Positions 8,721-17,344 are shown, counted from the first letter of the stretch. The stretch: DNA of 64,000 nt from Oscillospiraceae bacterium (GCA_017472735.1 JAFUOD010000018.1:35604-99603), one strand, 5' to 3'. Notes: generated by a model not told the origin, from the letters alone. Made by a program: numbers and translations.

Positions 8721-9475
8721 TGGCAGTTGTATTTGAAAAAACCAAGGCACTTACCGATGCACCCTTGCACTATTGTCCCGGCTGCACTCACGGTATCATT
8801 CATCGCCTTGTTGCCGAAGCTATTGACGAGCTTGGCGTTTTGGGCAAAACCATTGGTGTTGCACCTGTTGGATGCTCGGTAATGGCATATAACTACTTCG
8901 CCTGTGACATGGTTGAGGCGGCACACGGCCGTGCACCCGCTGTTGCTACCGGATTAAAAAGAGCATTGCCCGAAAACGTTATCTTTACATATCAGGGCGA
9001 CGGTGACCTTGCTTCTATCGGTATGGCTGAAACAGTTCACGCCGCTACAAGAAACGAAAACATCACTGTAATTTTTGTTAACAATGCAATTTACGGCATG
9101 ACCGGCGGCCAGATGGCTCCTACCTCTTTGCCCGGTCAAGTTACTCAAACCTCGCCTTACGGCAGAGATGTTAAGACCGTTGGCTTCCCTATCAGAGTCA
9201 GCGAGATGCTCTCGGCTTTGGACGGCCCCGAATATATTGAAAGAGTTGCAGTTAACAACGTTAAAAATGTTAAGGCAGCTAAAAAGGCTATTAAAAAGGC
9301 TTTTGAAAACCAGATCAACGGCAAGGGCTTCTCTCTTATTGAGGTTGTGTCCTCTTGCCCGACAAACTGGGGCATGACACCTAAAAAGGCTTTGGAATGG
9401 ATAGATACCAACATGATTCCTTATTATCCTTTGGGTGTTTATAAGGACAGAAGCGCTGTAAAGGAGGAAAAGTAA
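8720..9475 (+). CDS. vorA: 2-oxoacid:ferredoxin oxidoreductase, beta (TPP-binding) subunit
   Basis: A 251-residue subunit with the conserved YCPGCTHGIIHRL start and the TPP-binding motif GDGDLASIG...NNAIYGMTGGQ (about residues 94-133). Four-subunit numbering calls this beta. Its C-terminus carries SSCPTNWGMTPKKALEWI, typical of branched-chain or 2-oxoglutarate-type beta subunits. It overlaps the alpha gene and lies two bases before the gamma gene. Confidence 0.88.
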   Translation: MAVVFEKTKALTDAPLHYCPGCTHGIIHRLVAEAIDELGVLGKTIGVAPVGCSVMAYNYFACDMVEAAHGRAPAVATGLKRALPENVIFTYQGDGDLASIGMAETVHAATRNENITVIFVNNAIYGMTGGQMAPTSLPGQVTQTSPYGRDVKTVGFPIRVSEMLSALDGPEYIERVAVNNVKNVKAAKKAIKKAFENQINGKGFSLIEVVSSCPTNWGMTPKKALEWIDTNMIPYYPLGVYKDRSAVKEEK

Positions 9476-9477
9476 TT

Positions 9478-10017
9478 ATGGCAACTAACAACATCCTCAT
9501 TGCAGGTTTTGGCGGACAGGGCGTTTTGTTTGCAGGCAAGTTTTTGGCATATAAAGGTTTGCTTGAAGAAAAGGAAATCTCGTGGCTTCCTTCTTACGGC
9601 CCCGAAATGCGCGGCGGTACGGCTAACTGCTCGGTAATCATCAGTGACACTCCTGTTGGTTCGCCCATTGTTTCCACCCCCGACGTTTTGATGGTTATGA
9701 ATCTCCCCTCGCTTGATAAATACGAGGCAGCCGCAGCTAAGGGCGCAAAGGTGTTCGTCGATTCGACCCTTATTACCCGCAAGCTTGTGCGCGACGACGT
9801 TGACGCTTATTACATTCCCGCTACTCAAATGGCTAAGGATTTGGGAATCCCCACCCTTGCAAACATGATTATGGTTGGCAAGGTTATTAAAGAGGCAGGC
9901 GTTGTTTCGTTTGACAACATGGTTGACTCGCTCAAAAAGGTAGTTTCGGCAAAGCGTGCCGAGCTTTTGGAGCTTAACCTTAAGGCTATCGAAGCAGGAT
10001 ATAATTATATCGGCTAA
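9478..10017 (+). CDS. vorC: 2-oxoacid:ferredoxin oxidoreductase, gamma subunit
   Basis: A 179-residue gamma domain beginning NILIAGFGGQGVLFAGK with the signature WLPSYGPEMRGGTANCSV near residue 40. It completes the delta-alpha-beta-gamma set. It is translated from ATG with GGAGG two codons into the upstream end (AAAGGAGGAAAAGTAATT). No acceptor subunit other than the ferredoxin gene is encoded here. Confidence 0.88.
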   Translation: MATNNILIAGFGGQGVLFAGKFLAYKGLLEEKEISWLPSYGPEMRGGTANCSVIISDTPVGSPIVSTPDVLMVMNLPSLDKYEAAAAKGAKVFVDSTLITRKLVRDDVDAYYIPATQMAKDLGIPTLANMIMVGKVIKEAGVVSFDNMVDSLKKVVSAKRAELLELNLKAIEAGYNYIG

Positions 10018-10046
10018 AGCACTTGATAAAATTTTAAAAATGTGAT

Positions 10047-10088
10047 AGTGTGAAATAAGCCGGCGATTTATCCCGCTTATTTCACACT
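10047..10088 (+). repeat. 14-bp perfect inverted repeat between the oxidoreductase genes and ilvE
   Basis: AGTGTGAAATAAGC (10047-10060) and its exact complement (10075-10088) flank a 14-base loop. No T tract follows on either strand, so it is not a standard intrinsic terminator. It may be an mRNA stabilising stem, an attenuating stem or an operator. Confidence 0.7.
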
Positions 10089-10128
10089 TGGCATTTAACA
10101 AGTAATTCTCTTTTGGAGGTTGAATATT

Positions 10129-11196
10129 ATGCTTAACATTAGAATTGAAAAAACACAAAACCCCAAAGCAAAGCCCGAAAAAGGTGCACCTTTAGGATTC
10201 GGTCACATTTTTACCGACCATATGTTTGTAATGAACTATGAAGAGGGCAAGGGCTGGTTCGATCCAAGAGTCGTACCCTTTGAGAATATCTCTTTGTCTC
10301 CTGCTTCAATGGTGTTCCACTACGGTCAGGAAATGTTTGAGGGCTTAAAGGCTTATAAGGGCGAGGATGGTCAGATTTACCTCTTTAGACCCGAAATGAA
10401 CGCTAAGCGTGCAAACGCTTCTAATGAGCGTCTTTGCATTCCTGAAATTCCCGAGGAAGATTTTGTTCAGGCTGTTAAGGCGGTTGTTGACGTTGACAGA
10501 GATTGGGTACCCGAAGAAGCTGGCACCAGCCTTTATATCCGTCCATTTGTTATCGCAACCGATAACTTCTTGGGCGTTGCGCCCTCTAAAACCTATTTGT
10601 TTATGGTGATCCTTTCTCCTTCGGGAGCTTATTACGCAAGCGGTTTGGCACCTGTTGGTATCTGGATCGAGGATGAATATGTAAGAGCAGTAAAGGGCGG
10701 TATTGGCTATGCTAAGACCGGCGGCAACTACGCAGCATCCTTGGCAGCACAGGTTAAGGCTCATGACGGCGGTTACAGCCAGGTTTTGTGGCTTGACGGT
10801 GTTGAGAGAAAGTATATTGAAGAAGTAGGCGCAATGAACATTGTGTTCAAAATTTCGGGCAAGATCGTTACACCTGCGCTTAACGGTTCCATTCTTCCCG
10901 GCATTACCCGAAACTCGGTGCTTAAGCTTTGCCGTGACTGGGGCTATGAAGTTGAGGAGAGAAAGATATCGGTTGACGAGCTTGTTGAAGCCGCACACAA
11001 CGGCACTCTTGAAGAAGTTTTCGGAACGGGTACCGCTGCTGTTGTTTCGCCCGTTGGCAAGTTAAGATATAAAGACGATGTATTCGCTATCGGCGATGGC
11101 GGCATTGGCGAGCTTACACAAAAGCTTTATGATGAGATAACCGGCATTCAGTGGGGCAAGAAGGCTGACCCCTATGGCTGGAGACAGACGGTTTAA
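10129..11196 (+). CDS. ilvE: Branched-chain-amino-acid aminotransferase
   Basis: A 355-residue class IV aminotransferase. Family marks are FHYGQEMFEGLKAYK (about residue 65), RPFVIATDNFLG, the PLP lysine in YAKTGGNYAAS (about residue 200), LWLDGVERKYIEEVG and LPGITRNSVLKL. It transfers amino groups between glutamate and 2-oxo acids of Val, Leu and Ile, the last step of both the salvage route upstream and the de novo operon at 32888. A TTG at 10120 is in frame, but the GGAGGT box at 10115-10120 fits the ATG at 10129. It may be read through from the Val T-box operon; no separate promoter was seen. Confidence 0.92.
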   Translation: MLNIRIEKTQNPKAKPEKGAPLGFGHIFTDHMFVMNYEEGKGWFDPRVVPFENISLSPASMVFHYGQEMFEGLKAYKGEDGQIYLFRPEMNAKRANASNERLCIPEIPEEDFVQAVKAVVDVDRDWVPEEAGTSLYIRPFVIATDNFLGVAPSKTYLFMVILSPSGAYYASGLAPVGIWIEDEYVRAVKGGIGYAKTGGNYAASLAAQVKAHDGGYSQVLWLDGVERKYIEEVGAMNIVFKISGKIVTPALNGSILPGITRNSVLKLCRDWGYEVEERKISVDELVEAAHNGTLEEVFGTGTAAVVSPVGKLRYKDDVFAIGDGGIGELTQKLYDEITGIQWGKKADPYGWRQTV

Positions 11197-11212
11197 GGTT
11201 TAGAACTTAGTT

Positions 11213-11352
11213 TTGGGCGGTCAGCCGTCGCAGCCGCAGCGCTTTAGTGCGGCGGTCGGCGGGTGGTCGCCCCGTGTAACTGCGCGAACATCGGTGCCAC
11301 GGCTCGGCACTTTGCCTCCCTGCGGTCGGCACACGCCTAGCCACGGCACCAA
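11213..11352. repeat. GC-rich palindromic intergenic element (family member 1)
   Basis: The 3' half (about 11291-11352) is a long imperfect hairpin: GGTGCCACGGCT near the left end and AGCCACGGCACC at the right end pair with two mismatches, with CGGCAC/GTCGGC segments inside. The same core recurs at 31998-32055 and 45627-45685. The 5' half is GC-rich and partly repetitive. No gene is visible. Confidence 0.65.
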
Positions 11353-11387
11353 AGAATTTTCTAGTTTAATAAAAAGAAGGATGTTAT

Positions 11388-12671
11388 ATGAGCAAAAGAA
11401 AGATCGAGACCGTTTGCGTTCAGGGCGGTTATACCCCCGGCAACGGCGAACCCAGACAGATTCCCATAATTCAATCAACCACCTTTAAATACTCTACCAG
11501 CGAGGATATGGGAAAGCTTTTCGACCTTGAGGCAGAAGGATACTTCTACTCTCGCTTGCAAAACCCCACCTGCGACATGGTGGCAAAGAAGATTTGCGAG
11601 CTTGAAGGCGGAACTGCCGCAATGCTTACATCTTCGGGTCAGGCGGCAAACTTCTTTGCTGTTTTTAATATTGCAAACGCCGGCGACCATGTTGTGTCGA
11701 CTTCCGCAATTTACGGCGGCACATTCAACCTTTTTAATGTAACAATGCGCAAAATGGGTATCGATTTCACTTTCGTTTCGCCCGATTGTTCGGATGAAGA
11801 GCTTGAAGCAGCATTCAAGCCCAATACCAAGGCTGTTTTTGGCGAGACTATTGCAAACCCCGCACTGCGAGTTTTGGATATCGAGCGCTTTGCAAATGCC
11901 GCACACAAGCATGGAGTGCCCATGATTGTTGACAACACCTTTGCAACACCTGTTAATTGCCGCCCGTTTGAATTCGGCGCTGATATTGTTACCCATTCGA
12001 CCACTAAGTATATGGACGGTCACGGTGCCGCAGTCGGCGGATGCATTGTTGATTCGGGCAAGTTTGATTGGCAAGCTTATGCTGATAAATTCCCCGGCCT
12101 TACCACGCCCGATGATAGCTACCACGGAATTACCTATTGCGAACGTTTTGGTAAAGAGGGCGCATTTATAACCAAGGCAACAGCCCAGCTTATGCGTGAT
12201 TTTGGTTGCACACCTGCTCCTCAAAGCGCATTTATTCTTAACTTAGGTCTTGAAAGCCTGCATGTAAGAATGGCTCGTCACTGCGAAAACGGCTTGGCAG
12301 TTGCTAAATTCCTTAAAAACCACCCCAAAGTAACTTGGGTCAAATATCCCAACTTAGAGGGCGATGAGGACTACGAGCTTGCTCAGAAGTATCTTCCCAA
12401 CGGCTCGTGCGGCGTTGTTAGCTTTGGCGTTAAGGGAGGAAGAAAAGCTGCTGAAGCCTTTATGAAAGAGCTTAAGCTTTGCGCTATTGAAACCCACGTT
12501 GCCGACGCAAGGACCTGTTGCTTGCACCCTGCAAGCGCAACTCACCGTCAGATGACAGACGCCGAGCTTGAGGCTGCAGGCGTATCGCCCGATTTAGTCC
12601 GCCTTTCATGCGGAATTGAGTCGGCTGACGACCTGATTAACGACCTTGCTCAGGCGCTTGAAACCGTATAA
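11388..12671 (+). CDS. metY: O-acetylhomoserine sulfhydrylase (homocysteine synthase)
   Basis: A 427-residue Cys/Met-metabolism PLP enzyme. It carries the expected YSRLQNPTCDMVAKKICELE, SGQAANFFAVFNI, IVDNTFATPVNCRPFEFGAD and the PLP-lysine region HSTTKYMDGHG, and it ends with RLSCGIESADDLINDL. It makes homocysteine from O-acetylhomoserine and sulfide. The length above 420 and the NP/GxG motifs favour MetY over MetB/MetC. metA follows after 24 bases, giving a two-step acetyl pathway. AAGAAGG lies 7 bases before the ATG. Confidence 0.92.
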   Translation: MSKRKIETVCVQGGYTPGNGEPRQIPIIQSTTFKYSTSEDMGKLFDLEAEGYFYSRLQNPTCDMVAKKICELEGGTAAMLTSSGQAANFFAVFNIANAGDHVVSTSAIYGGTFNLFNVTMRKMGIDFTFVSPDCSDEELEAAFKPNTKAVFGETIANPALRVLDIERFANAAHKHGVPMIVDNTFATPVNCRPFEFGADIVTHSTTKYMDGHGAAVGGCIVDSGKFDWQAYADKFPGLTTPDDSYHGITYCERFGKEGAFITKATAQLMRDFGCTPAPQSAFILNLGLESLHVRMARHCENGLAVAKFLKNHPKVTWVKYPNLEGDEDYELAQKYLPNGSCGVVSFGVKGGRKAAEAFMKELKLCAIETHVADARTCCLHPASATHRQMTDAELEAAGVSPDLVRLSCGIESADDLINDLAQALETV

Positions 12672-12695
12672 AAAATAACATTACAGGAGATAATA

Positions 12696-13610
12696 ATGCC
12701 GATTAAAATTCCCAACAGCTTGCCGGCGGCAAAAACGCTGGCCGATGAGAATATATTTGTAATGACAGAAACAAGGGCTATGACTCAGGATATTCGACCC
12801 TTGAAGATTTTGCTTTTGAACTTAATGCCGACTAAAATCGACACCGAGACTCAGCTTGCACGCCTTATCGGCAACACCCCCTTGCAGGTCGAGGTCGAGT
12901 TTATTCACACAGTAAGCCACGAGTCGAAGAACACCTCGAAAGAGCATTTATTCTCGTTCTATAAGACTTTTGACCAGGTTAAGCACAAAAAGTTCGACGG
13001 TATGATCATTACAGGTGCGCCTGTTGAAATGCTTGACTTTGAAGATGTTGAGTATTGGGACGAGCTTAAGGAAATTTTAGAGTGGACAAAAACTCACGTT
13101 CATTCCACCTTCCACATTTGCTGGGGCGCACAGGCAGGGCTTTATTATCACTTTGGTATACCCAAAGTGCCGCTTGATGAAAAAATGTTCGGTGTTTTCA
13201 AGCACACTGTCGATTACAAAAACCCCATTTTGTTCCGTGGGTTCGATGATGTTTTCTTAGCACCCCACTCACGTCACTCCACTGTTTTAAGGGAGGATAT
13301 TGAGAAAGTGCCCGAGCTTAAGATCCTCGCTACAAGCGAAAAAGCGGGTGTTTATGCCTGCATGACCCAAAATGGCAAGCAGATTTTTATAACCGGTCAC
13401 TCGGAATATGACGCAGACACCTTGGCTAAAGAATACTTCAGAGATAAGAATAAGGGGCTTGATATAAAGGTTCCCGAAAACTACTTCCCTGATGATGACG
13501 ACACCAAGGCACCCATAGTTTCGTGGAGGGCGCACGCAAACCTTTTATATTCAAACTGGCTGAACTATTTTGTATATCAAACAACACCTTACGATATTGA
13601 AAATCTTTAA
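12696..13610 (+). CDS. metA: Homoserine O-acetyltransferase (MetA family)
   Basis: A 304-residue MetA-type acyltransferase. The catalytic Cys is in [17 protein letters not shown] and the His-Glu pair in [15 protein letters not shown]. Residue 111 is Glu (ITGAPVE); in this family Glu at that position marks acetyl-CoA use and Gly marks succinyl-CoA use, so the product should be O-acetylhomoserine, matching the metY next door. No methionine riboswitch or Met T-box was seen upstream of the pair. Confidence 0.92.
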   Translation: MPIKIPNSLPAAKTLADENIFVMTETRAMTQDIRPLKILLLNLMPTKIDTETQLARLIGNTPLQVEVEFIHTVSHESKNTSKEHLFSFYKTFDQVKHKKFDGMIITGAPVEMLDFEDVEYWDELKEILEWTKTHVHSTFHICWGAQAGLYYHFGIPKVPLDEKMFGVFKHTVDYKNPILFRGFDDVFLAPHSRHSTVLREDIEKVPELKILATSEKAGVYACMTQNGKQIFITGHSEYDADTLAKEYFRDKNKGLDIKVPENYFPDDDDTKAPIVSWRAHANLLYSNWLNYFVYQTTPYDIENL

Positions 13611-13628
13611 TTTTTTTGGAGAATAGAT

Positions 13629-14084
13629 ATGGTTAAACACCCAAAAGATTCTATGACCGAATGCTCGCACATTGTTGTGCCAAAGCATTTAAACGGAGGC
13701 AACCGACTTTTCGGCGGCACACTTATTGAATGGATTGACGACGTTGGAGCAATAACCGCCCGCCGTCATTGCGGCGGCATGGTAACAGGCGCATCGGTGG
13801 ATAATGTGCAGTTTCTGGCACCCGCTTTTCAAAACGAAACGATCGTGTGCATTGGCAAGGTAACATATGTGGGCAATACCTCGCTTGAGGTGTGCGTTAA
13901 GTCATATGCCGAGACGCTTGACGGCGAAAGACGCCTTATAAACGTGGCTTATCAGGTTGCTGTTCATATTGATGAAAACGGCAAGCCGATGCCGGTGCCT
14001 GCGCTTGAACCCGAGACTGACGAGGAAAAGCAGGAATATCTGAACGCCGAAAAAAGAAAAGAATTCAGAAAGATGTATAGATAA
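13629..14084 (+). CDS. Hotdog-fold acyl-CoA thioesterase
   Basis: A 151-residue hotdog protein of the YciA/BACH type: HLNGGNRLFGGTLIEWIDDVG near residue 20 and a central strand region SVDNVQFLAPAFQNETI. It would hydrolyse acyl-CoAs in the cytoplasm. The charged tail (EEKQEYLNAEKRKEFRKMYR) is common in the family. It follows metA by 18 bases, so co-transcription is likely without an obvious functional link. Confidence 0.82.
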   Translation: MVKHPKDSMTECSHIVVPKHLNGGNRLFGGTLIEWIDDVGAITARRHCGGMVTGASVDNVQFLAPAFQNETIVCIGKVTYVGNTSLEVCVKSYAETLDGERRLINVAYQVAVHIDENGKPMPVPALEPETDEEKQEYLNAEKRKEFRKMYR

Positions 14085-14086
14085 AA

Positions 14087-14116
14087 AAGAAGCCGCTCCG
14101 AGGGAGCGGCTTTTCT
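14087..14116. terminator. Intrinsic terminator shared by convergent genes
   Basis: AGCCGCTCC pairs with GGAGCGGCT (14091-14111), flanked by A-rich sequence on the left and TTTT on the right, so it can work for the thioesterase gene (+) and the ferritin-like gene (-). Confidence 0.85.
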
Positions 14117-14117
14117 A

Positions 14118-14567
14118 TTAATACATTGAATTCTGCGACATATAAGCATAAAGCTTTTCGCCGTGCTGCTGTTCTTCAGACTGAATGTGGTTTAAAGCAC
14201 GTCTTGCCTGAGGGTCACTGAATTCAAAAACGCTGGTGTCATAAAGCGAGGAAACATGCTTTTCCATTGCAAGCATATCGCTAACAAGGAACTGGTCGGC
14301 GTTCTTGGTTGCCTCGTTGGGGTAATCTACCTTGCAGCAGAACTTGTTTGATGCATTAAGACCTGTGGGCATCTGAGGCACTGTGCCCTGCAAGATCGAG
14401 CAAACGGTGTCATAGTGGCTTTTTTCGGCGGCAGCGATCTCGCCGAAAAGGCTCTTCAATTCTTCAGCGTGGGCATCTTTGCTGTATTTGCTGTATTTTT
14501 CATAGCAAAGCTTTTCCTGGCTTTTAAGATCCTGCAAAAGGGTGTTTTCTTTCTGGGTAAGAGTCAT
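14118..14567 (-). CDS. Ferritin-like spore coat protein (CotF family)
   Basis: A 149-residue all-alpha protein. Two ferritin-like helices carry QEKLCYEKYSKYS...EEIAAAEKSHYDTV-type spacing and ALNHIQSEEQQHGEKLYAYM at the end, the pattern of the CotF/YhcQ coat-associated ferritin-like family. AGG ribosome sequence lies before the ATG on the minus strand. It fits a spore-former, in line with spoIIP at 24002. Confidence 0.75.
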   Translation of the reverse strand: MTLTQKENTLLQDLKSQEKLCYEKYSKYSKDAHAEELKSLFGEIAAAEKSHYDTVCSILQGTVPQMPTGLNASNKFCCKVDYPNEATKNADQFLVSDMLAMEKHVSSLYDTSVFEFSDPQARRALNHIQSEEQQHGEKLYAYMSQNSMY

Positions 14568-14725
14568 AATTAAACCTCCGATAATTTTATGAGGTTATTA
14601 TTAGCAGAAAGAAGCAAAGTATACATAAAAAGCAAAGCTGCCCGCTGAGGGTCACAGGCGGATCCGCTGTAGTTGTTTGTTACCTATAGCAAGGTACTAT
14701 AGCGGGGTATGGCTAATAAATCTAT

Positions 14726-15901
14726 TTATTCGTTTATCTCAATAGACGTTGAATTTATATGCACATATCCTAAAGAGGTACTTACGAATTCGATGTAGTA
14801 GTCACCGTCTTCAGGGATTTCAAACATAACATTGGCACCCTCGCTGTTCTCATGCACAGATTGTACATTTTGTTTCGGGAAAAACTCGTCGTCTGATTCT
14901 CGATATAAGTTTAACTGCCAATGGCAATCACCGTCGTAATGCTTGTCTTTAATAGCGTAGAAATCAACGATGACGTTGATTGTAGTTCCTGCTTTCATAT
15001 TTGACAGTAGCTCTTTGGAAGTTGGGAAGGTAACACAGTTGCCGACGGTTATATCTTTTACTTCTTCTAATGTAATGCCGTTACAGCCTGTATATTTATC
15101 GGCGATTTGAATGTCATCGGGGTTGCTGTCGAAATAGTATTTGTGATAAGTCGGACCTCCGAGTACGCCGCCGTCTCTTGATGTATTTAAAGTGGCATAA
15201 TCTATATAAACAGGCTCGTCGCTGTGTATGAAAATATAAAGCTCGGTATCTTCGTCAAATTCGTGTACAAGACCAAAAGCTCCTAATTTGTCGGGGTCTG
15301 TAAATCCGGACATTTTTTTGAACACTTCGCCGTCTATAATAAAGCCAAGGCTTGGGAAGTAGTTATTTTGAGCAAGCTTCAAGTTTTTCTGAGCAGTTCC
15401 GTATGCAGTATCTCTTTCTTTAACAATAATCTTAAAGGGTTCGCCTTTTTCGTCTGTTATTATAACTGTGCCATCTAAAACAAATTGCCGAGCATCTGCA
15501 ACTTCTAAATAAGCTATGCCGTCTTCATTATATTCAAGCTCTTTGTAATCTTCCGGAGTTAAGTGTTCCCAATCTGAGCGGGCAAATCCGCCCGTTCGCT
15601 GACGTTCCAAATAATCAAGGTATTCAGGAGTCGCTTGACCGTTTTCATCAAATGCCCAATCGGGAGGAGTAGAGGTGTCAATCGTTACATTTTCAGCAGT
15701 AATCAGAGGGAAAAGGTCGTTAGCGATGATTGAAACGGATGCCAAAACAGCAACTGCCAAAACAGCGGCGATGAGTGCGGAAAACTTGAATCTCGGTGTA
15801 TATTTTATATTGTTCACGCTGGCGTTGAGGGCTTCATCTATAAGCGAATCATCAATTTTTTGCATTTCAAGCAGAAAATCTGTTTGTTTTTTGTTTTTCA
15901 T
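14726..15901 (-). CDS. Single-pass membrane protein paired with an ECF sigma factor (anti-sigma candidate)
   Basis: A 391-residue protein. Residues about 1-37 are polar and cytoplasmic, about 38-62 are a membrane helix (KFSALIAAVLAVAVLASVSI), and the rest is an exported, acidic, beta-rich domain. Its start overlaps the sigma gene stop (ATGA, 15898-15901), an arrangement typical of sigma/anti-sigma pairs. No zinc anti-sigma HxxxCxxC motif is present in the short N-terminal part, so the anti-sigma role is inferred from position. The outer domain is unrecognised. Confidence 0.6.
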   Translation of the reverse strand: MKNKKQTDFLLEMQKIDDSLIDEALNASVNNIKYTPRFKFSALIAAVLAVAVLASVSIIANDLFPLITAENVTIDTSTPPDWAFDENGQATPEYLDYLERQRTGGFARSDWEHLTPEDYKELEYNEDGIAYLEVADARQFVLDGTVIITDEKGEPFKIIVKERDTAYGTAQKNLKLAQNNYFPSLGFIIDGEVFKKMSGFTDPDKLGAFGLVHEFDEDTELYIFIHSDEPVYIDYATLNTSRDGGVLGGPTYHKYYFDSNPDDIQIADKYTGCNGITLEEVKDITVGNCVTFPTSKELLSNMKAGTTINVIVDFYAIKDKHYDGDCHWQLNLYRESDDEFFPKQNVQSVHENSEGANVMFEIPEDGDYYIEFVSTSLGYVHINSTSIEINE

Positions 15902-16455
15902 ATTACATACTCCTTTTCTGTAAGATGTTTTTTGAGTTTTTGTCTTGTACGGTGAAGCGATGATGTGATCTTTGTTTGAGAGATTCTCATATCCGCGGAT
16001 ATTTCAGCCGTGCTCATAAACAGCCAGTATCTTTTTATAAATATGATTCGTGTTTCTTTGTTCTGCTGTTTTAGAAAATTGTTTATTTCCTCGCCCAAGG
16101 CTATTCCCTCAACCTTAGCTTCAATATCTTCGCCCGAGGGGATAGCTTCGCTCAGTTCATCCAGTATACCGATAAATTCTTGTGATGAGCGCTTTTCGGA
16201 ATTAAGATACTTTAGTCTGTTAATTGACAGATTTCTTATTATTTTGCAGGCATATGCTTTAAGACTTTCGGGGCGGTTCGGTGGAATGGTGTTCCACATC
16301 TGCAGATATGTGTCGCTCACACATTCCTCAACGTCAAGCTGATTTCTGAGTATGTTAAAGGATATTTGTCTGAGAAGCTTGCCATACTCGGAATCGGTAG
16401 CATTGATCGCGTCCTCGCTCCTTTGAAAATAAAGCTCAAGTATTCTTTTACTCAA
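15898..16455 (-). CDS. ECF-type RNA polymerase sigma factor
   Basis: A 185-residue sigma-70 family protein. Region 2 has DVEECVSDTYLQMWNTIPP and LKAYACKIIRNLSINRLKY; region 4 has YWLFMSTAEISADMRISQTKI. The start is TTG, supported by GAGGAGG about 7 bases upstream. It would recruit RNA polymerase to a small regulon under control of the coupled membrane protein. A perfect 20-bp palindrome lies just upstream (16475-16494). Confidence 0.85.
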   Translation of the reverse strand: MSKRILELYFQRSEDAINATDSEYGKLLRQISFNILRNQLDVEECVSDTYLQMWNTIPPNRPESLKAYACKIIRNLSINRLKYLNSEKRSSQEFIGILDELSEAIPSGEDIEAKVEGIALGEEINNFLKQQNKETRIIFIKRYWLFMSTAEISADMRISQTKITSSLHRTRQKLKKHLTEKEYVI

Positions 16456-16474
16456 TTGGGAACCTCCTCTTTGT

Positions 16475-16494
16475 AGTGAAAGATATCTTTCACT
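16475..16494. promoter_or_regulatory. Perfect 20-bp palindrome upstream of the sigma gene
   Basis: AGTGAAAGATATCTTTCACT is its own complement over 20 bases and sits about 10 bases upstream of the ribosome site of the sigma gene. It could be an operator for a dimeric regulator or an mRNA stem. Confidence 0.6.
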
Positions 16495-16575
16495 TATAAA
16501 GACAATTTTTGGGTGAGGGTCGTCACAGGGGCTTTAGTAAAATTTTAAGATTTTTTTATAGCGGTGTCAAATCGG

Positions 16576-16604
16576 TTGATTGGCAAAAGCTTTTGTGGTA
16601 GAAT
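16576..16604 (+). promoter_or_regulatory. Promoter of tcdA
   Basis: TTGATT (16576-16581), 17 bases, TAGAAT (16599-16604), about 35 bases before the ATG at 16640. Confidence 0.6.
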
Positions 16605-16639
16605 AACTGTAACAAATAGTTTTAGCGAGGGGATATAGA

Positions 16640-17344
16640 ATGTCAATTTTCTCAAGAACTGAAATTTTGCTTGGTGAAGATGCTATGGACCGCTTAAAGA
16701 ACGCACACGTTGCTGTTTTCGGCGTAGGCGGCGTGGGCGGCTATGTTTGCGAGATGCTTGCACGTTCGGGTGTAGGGCAATTAACATTAATAGACAGCGA
16801 CACTGTGAGCGAAACCAACCGAAACCGTCAGATAATTGCGCTTGAAAGCACCACAGGCAGACCTAAAGCTGAGGTTATGCGTGAGCGCATTTTAGACATT
16901 AATCCCAACGCTTTGGTAACTGCTTTGAATATCTTCTATACGCCGGAGAATGCTGACAGCTATCCTTTGGCGGAATATGATTATGTTGCAGATTGTATTG
17001 ATACAATGACCTCGAAAATAGAGCTTATCATGCGTGCCAAAGCACAGGGCGTGAAGATCATCAGCGCAATGGGTGCCGGCAACAAGCTTGACCCGACAAG
17101 GTTTGAGGTAAGCGATTTATACAAAACCTCGGTTTGCCCCTTGGCGAGAACGTTGAGATATGAGCTGAAAAAGCGAGGCATCAAGTCGCTTAAAGTGGTT
17201 TACTCTAAAGAAGAACCCAAAAGGCCGCTTGGCAAGGTTGAAGGCGAGAGCTTTGGCAGGCACATTCCTGCTTCGGTGGCATTTGCGCCCTCGGCAATGG
17301 GCATTGTTATGGCAAGCGAGATAGTTAAGGATTTGATTGGATAA
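16640..17344 (+). CDS. tcdA: tRNA threonylcarbamoyladenosine dehydratase (ThiF/E1-like)
   Basis: A 234-residue E1-like enzyme. The ATP-binding GxGGVGG motif (VAVFGVGGVGGYVCEMLARS) is at about residue 28, LIDSDTVSETNRNRQ follows, then CIDTMTSKIELI and SAMGAGNKLDPTRFEVSD. It cyclises t6A37 of ANN-decoding tRNAs to ct6A. The length and the C-terminal FAPSAMGIVMASEIVKDLI match TcdA/YgdL rather than ThiF or MoeB. It is monocistronic, with its own promoter and terminator. Confidence 0.88.
   Translation: MSIFSRTEILLGEDAMDRLKNAHVAVFGVGGVGGYVCEMLARSGVGQLTLIDSDTVSETNRNRQIIALESTTGRPKAEVMRERILDINPNALVTALNIFYTPENADSYPLAEYDYVADCIDTMTSKIELIMRAKAQGVKIISAMGAGNKLDPTRFEVSDLYKTSVCPLARTLRYELKKRGIKSLKVVYSKEEPKRPLGKVEGESFGRHIPASVAFAPSAMGIVMASEIVKDLIG

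Noticed and set aside
10047-10088. Intrinsic terminator after the oxidoreductase genes
   Set aside because: The stem is perfect but there is no T tract on either side; kept as an inverted repeat only.
1-11196. Stickland-type catabolic reading of the synthetase/oxidoreductase cluster
   Set aside because: AMP-forming synthetases consume ATP and T-box induction by uncharged tRNA favours synthesis; the catabolic direction is less likely, though not excluded by sequence.
11197-11387. SAM riboswitch or Met T-box before metY
   Set aside because: The region is a GC-rich palindromic element; no S-box core, no TGGTACCGCG motif and no terminator were found.
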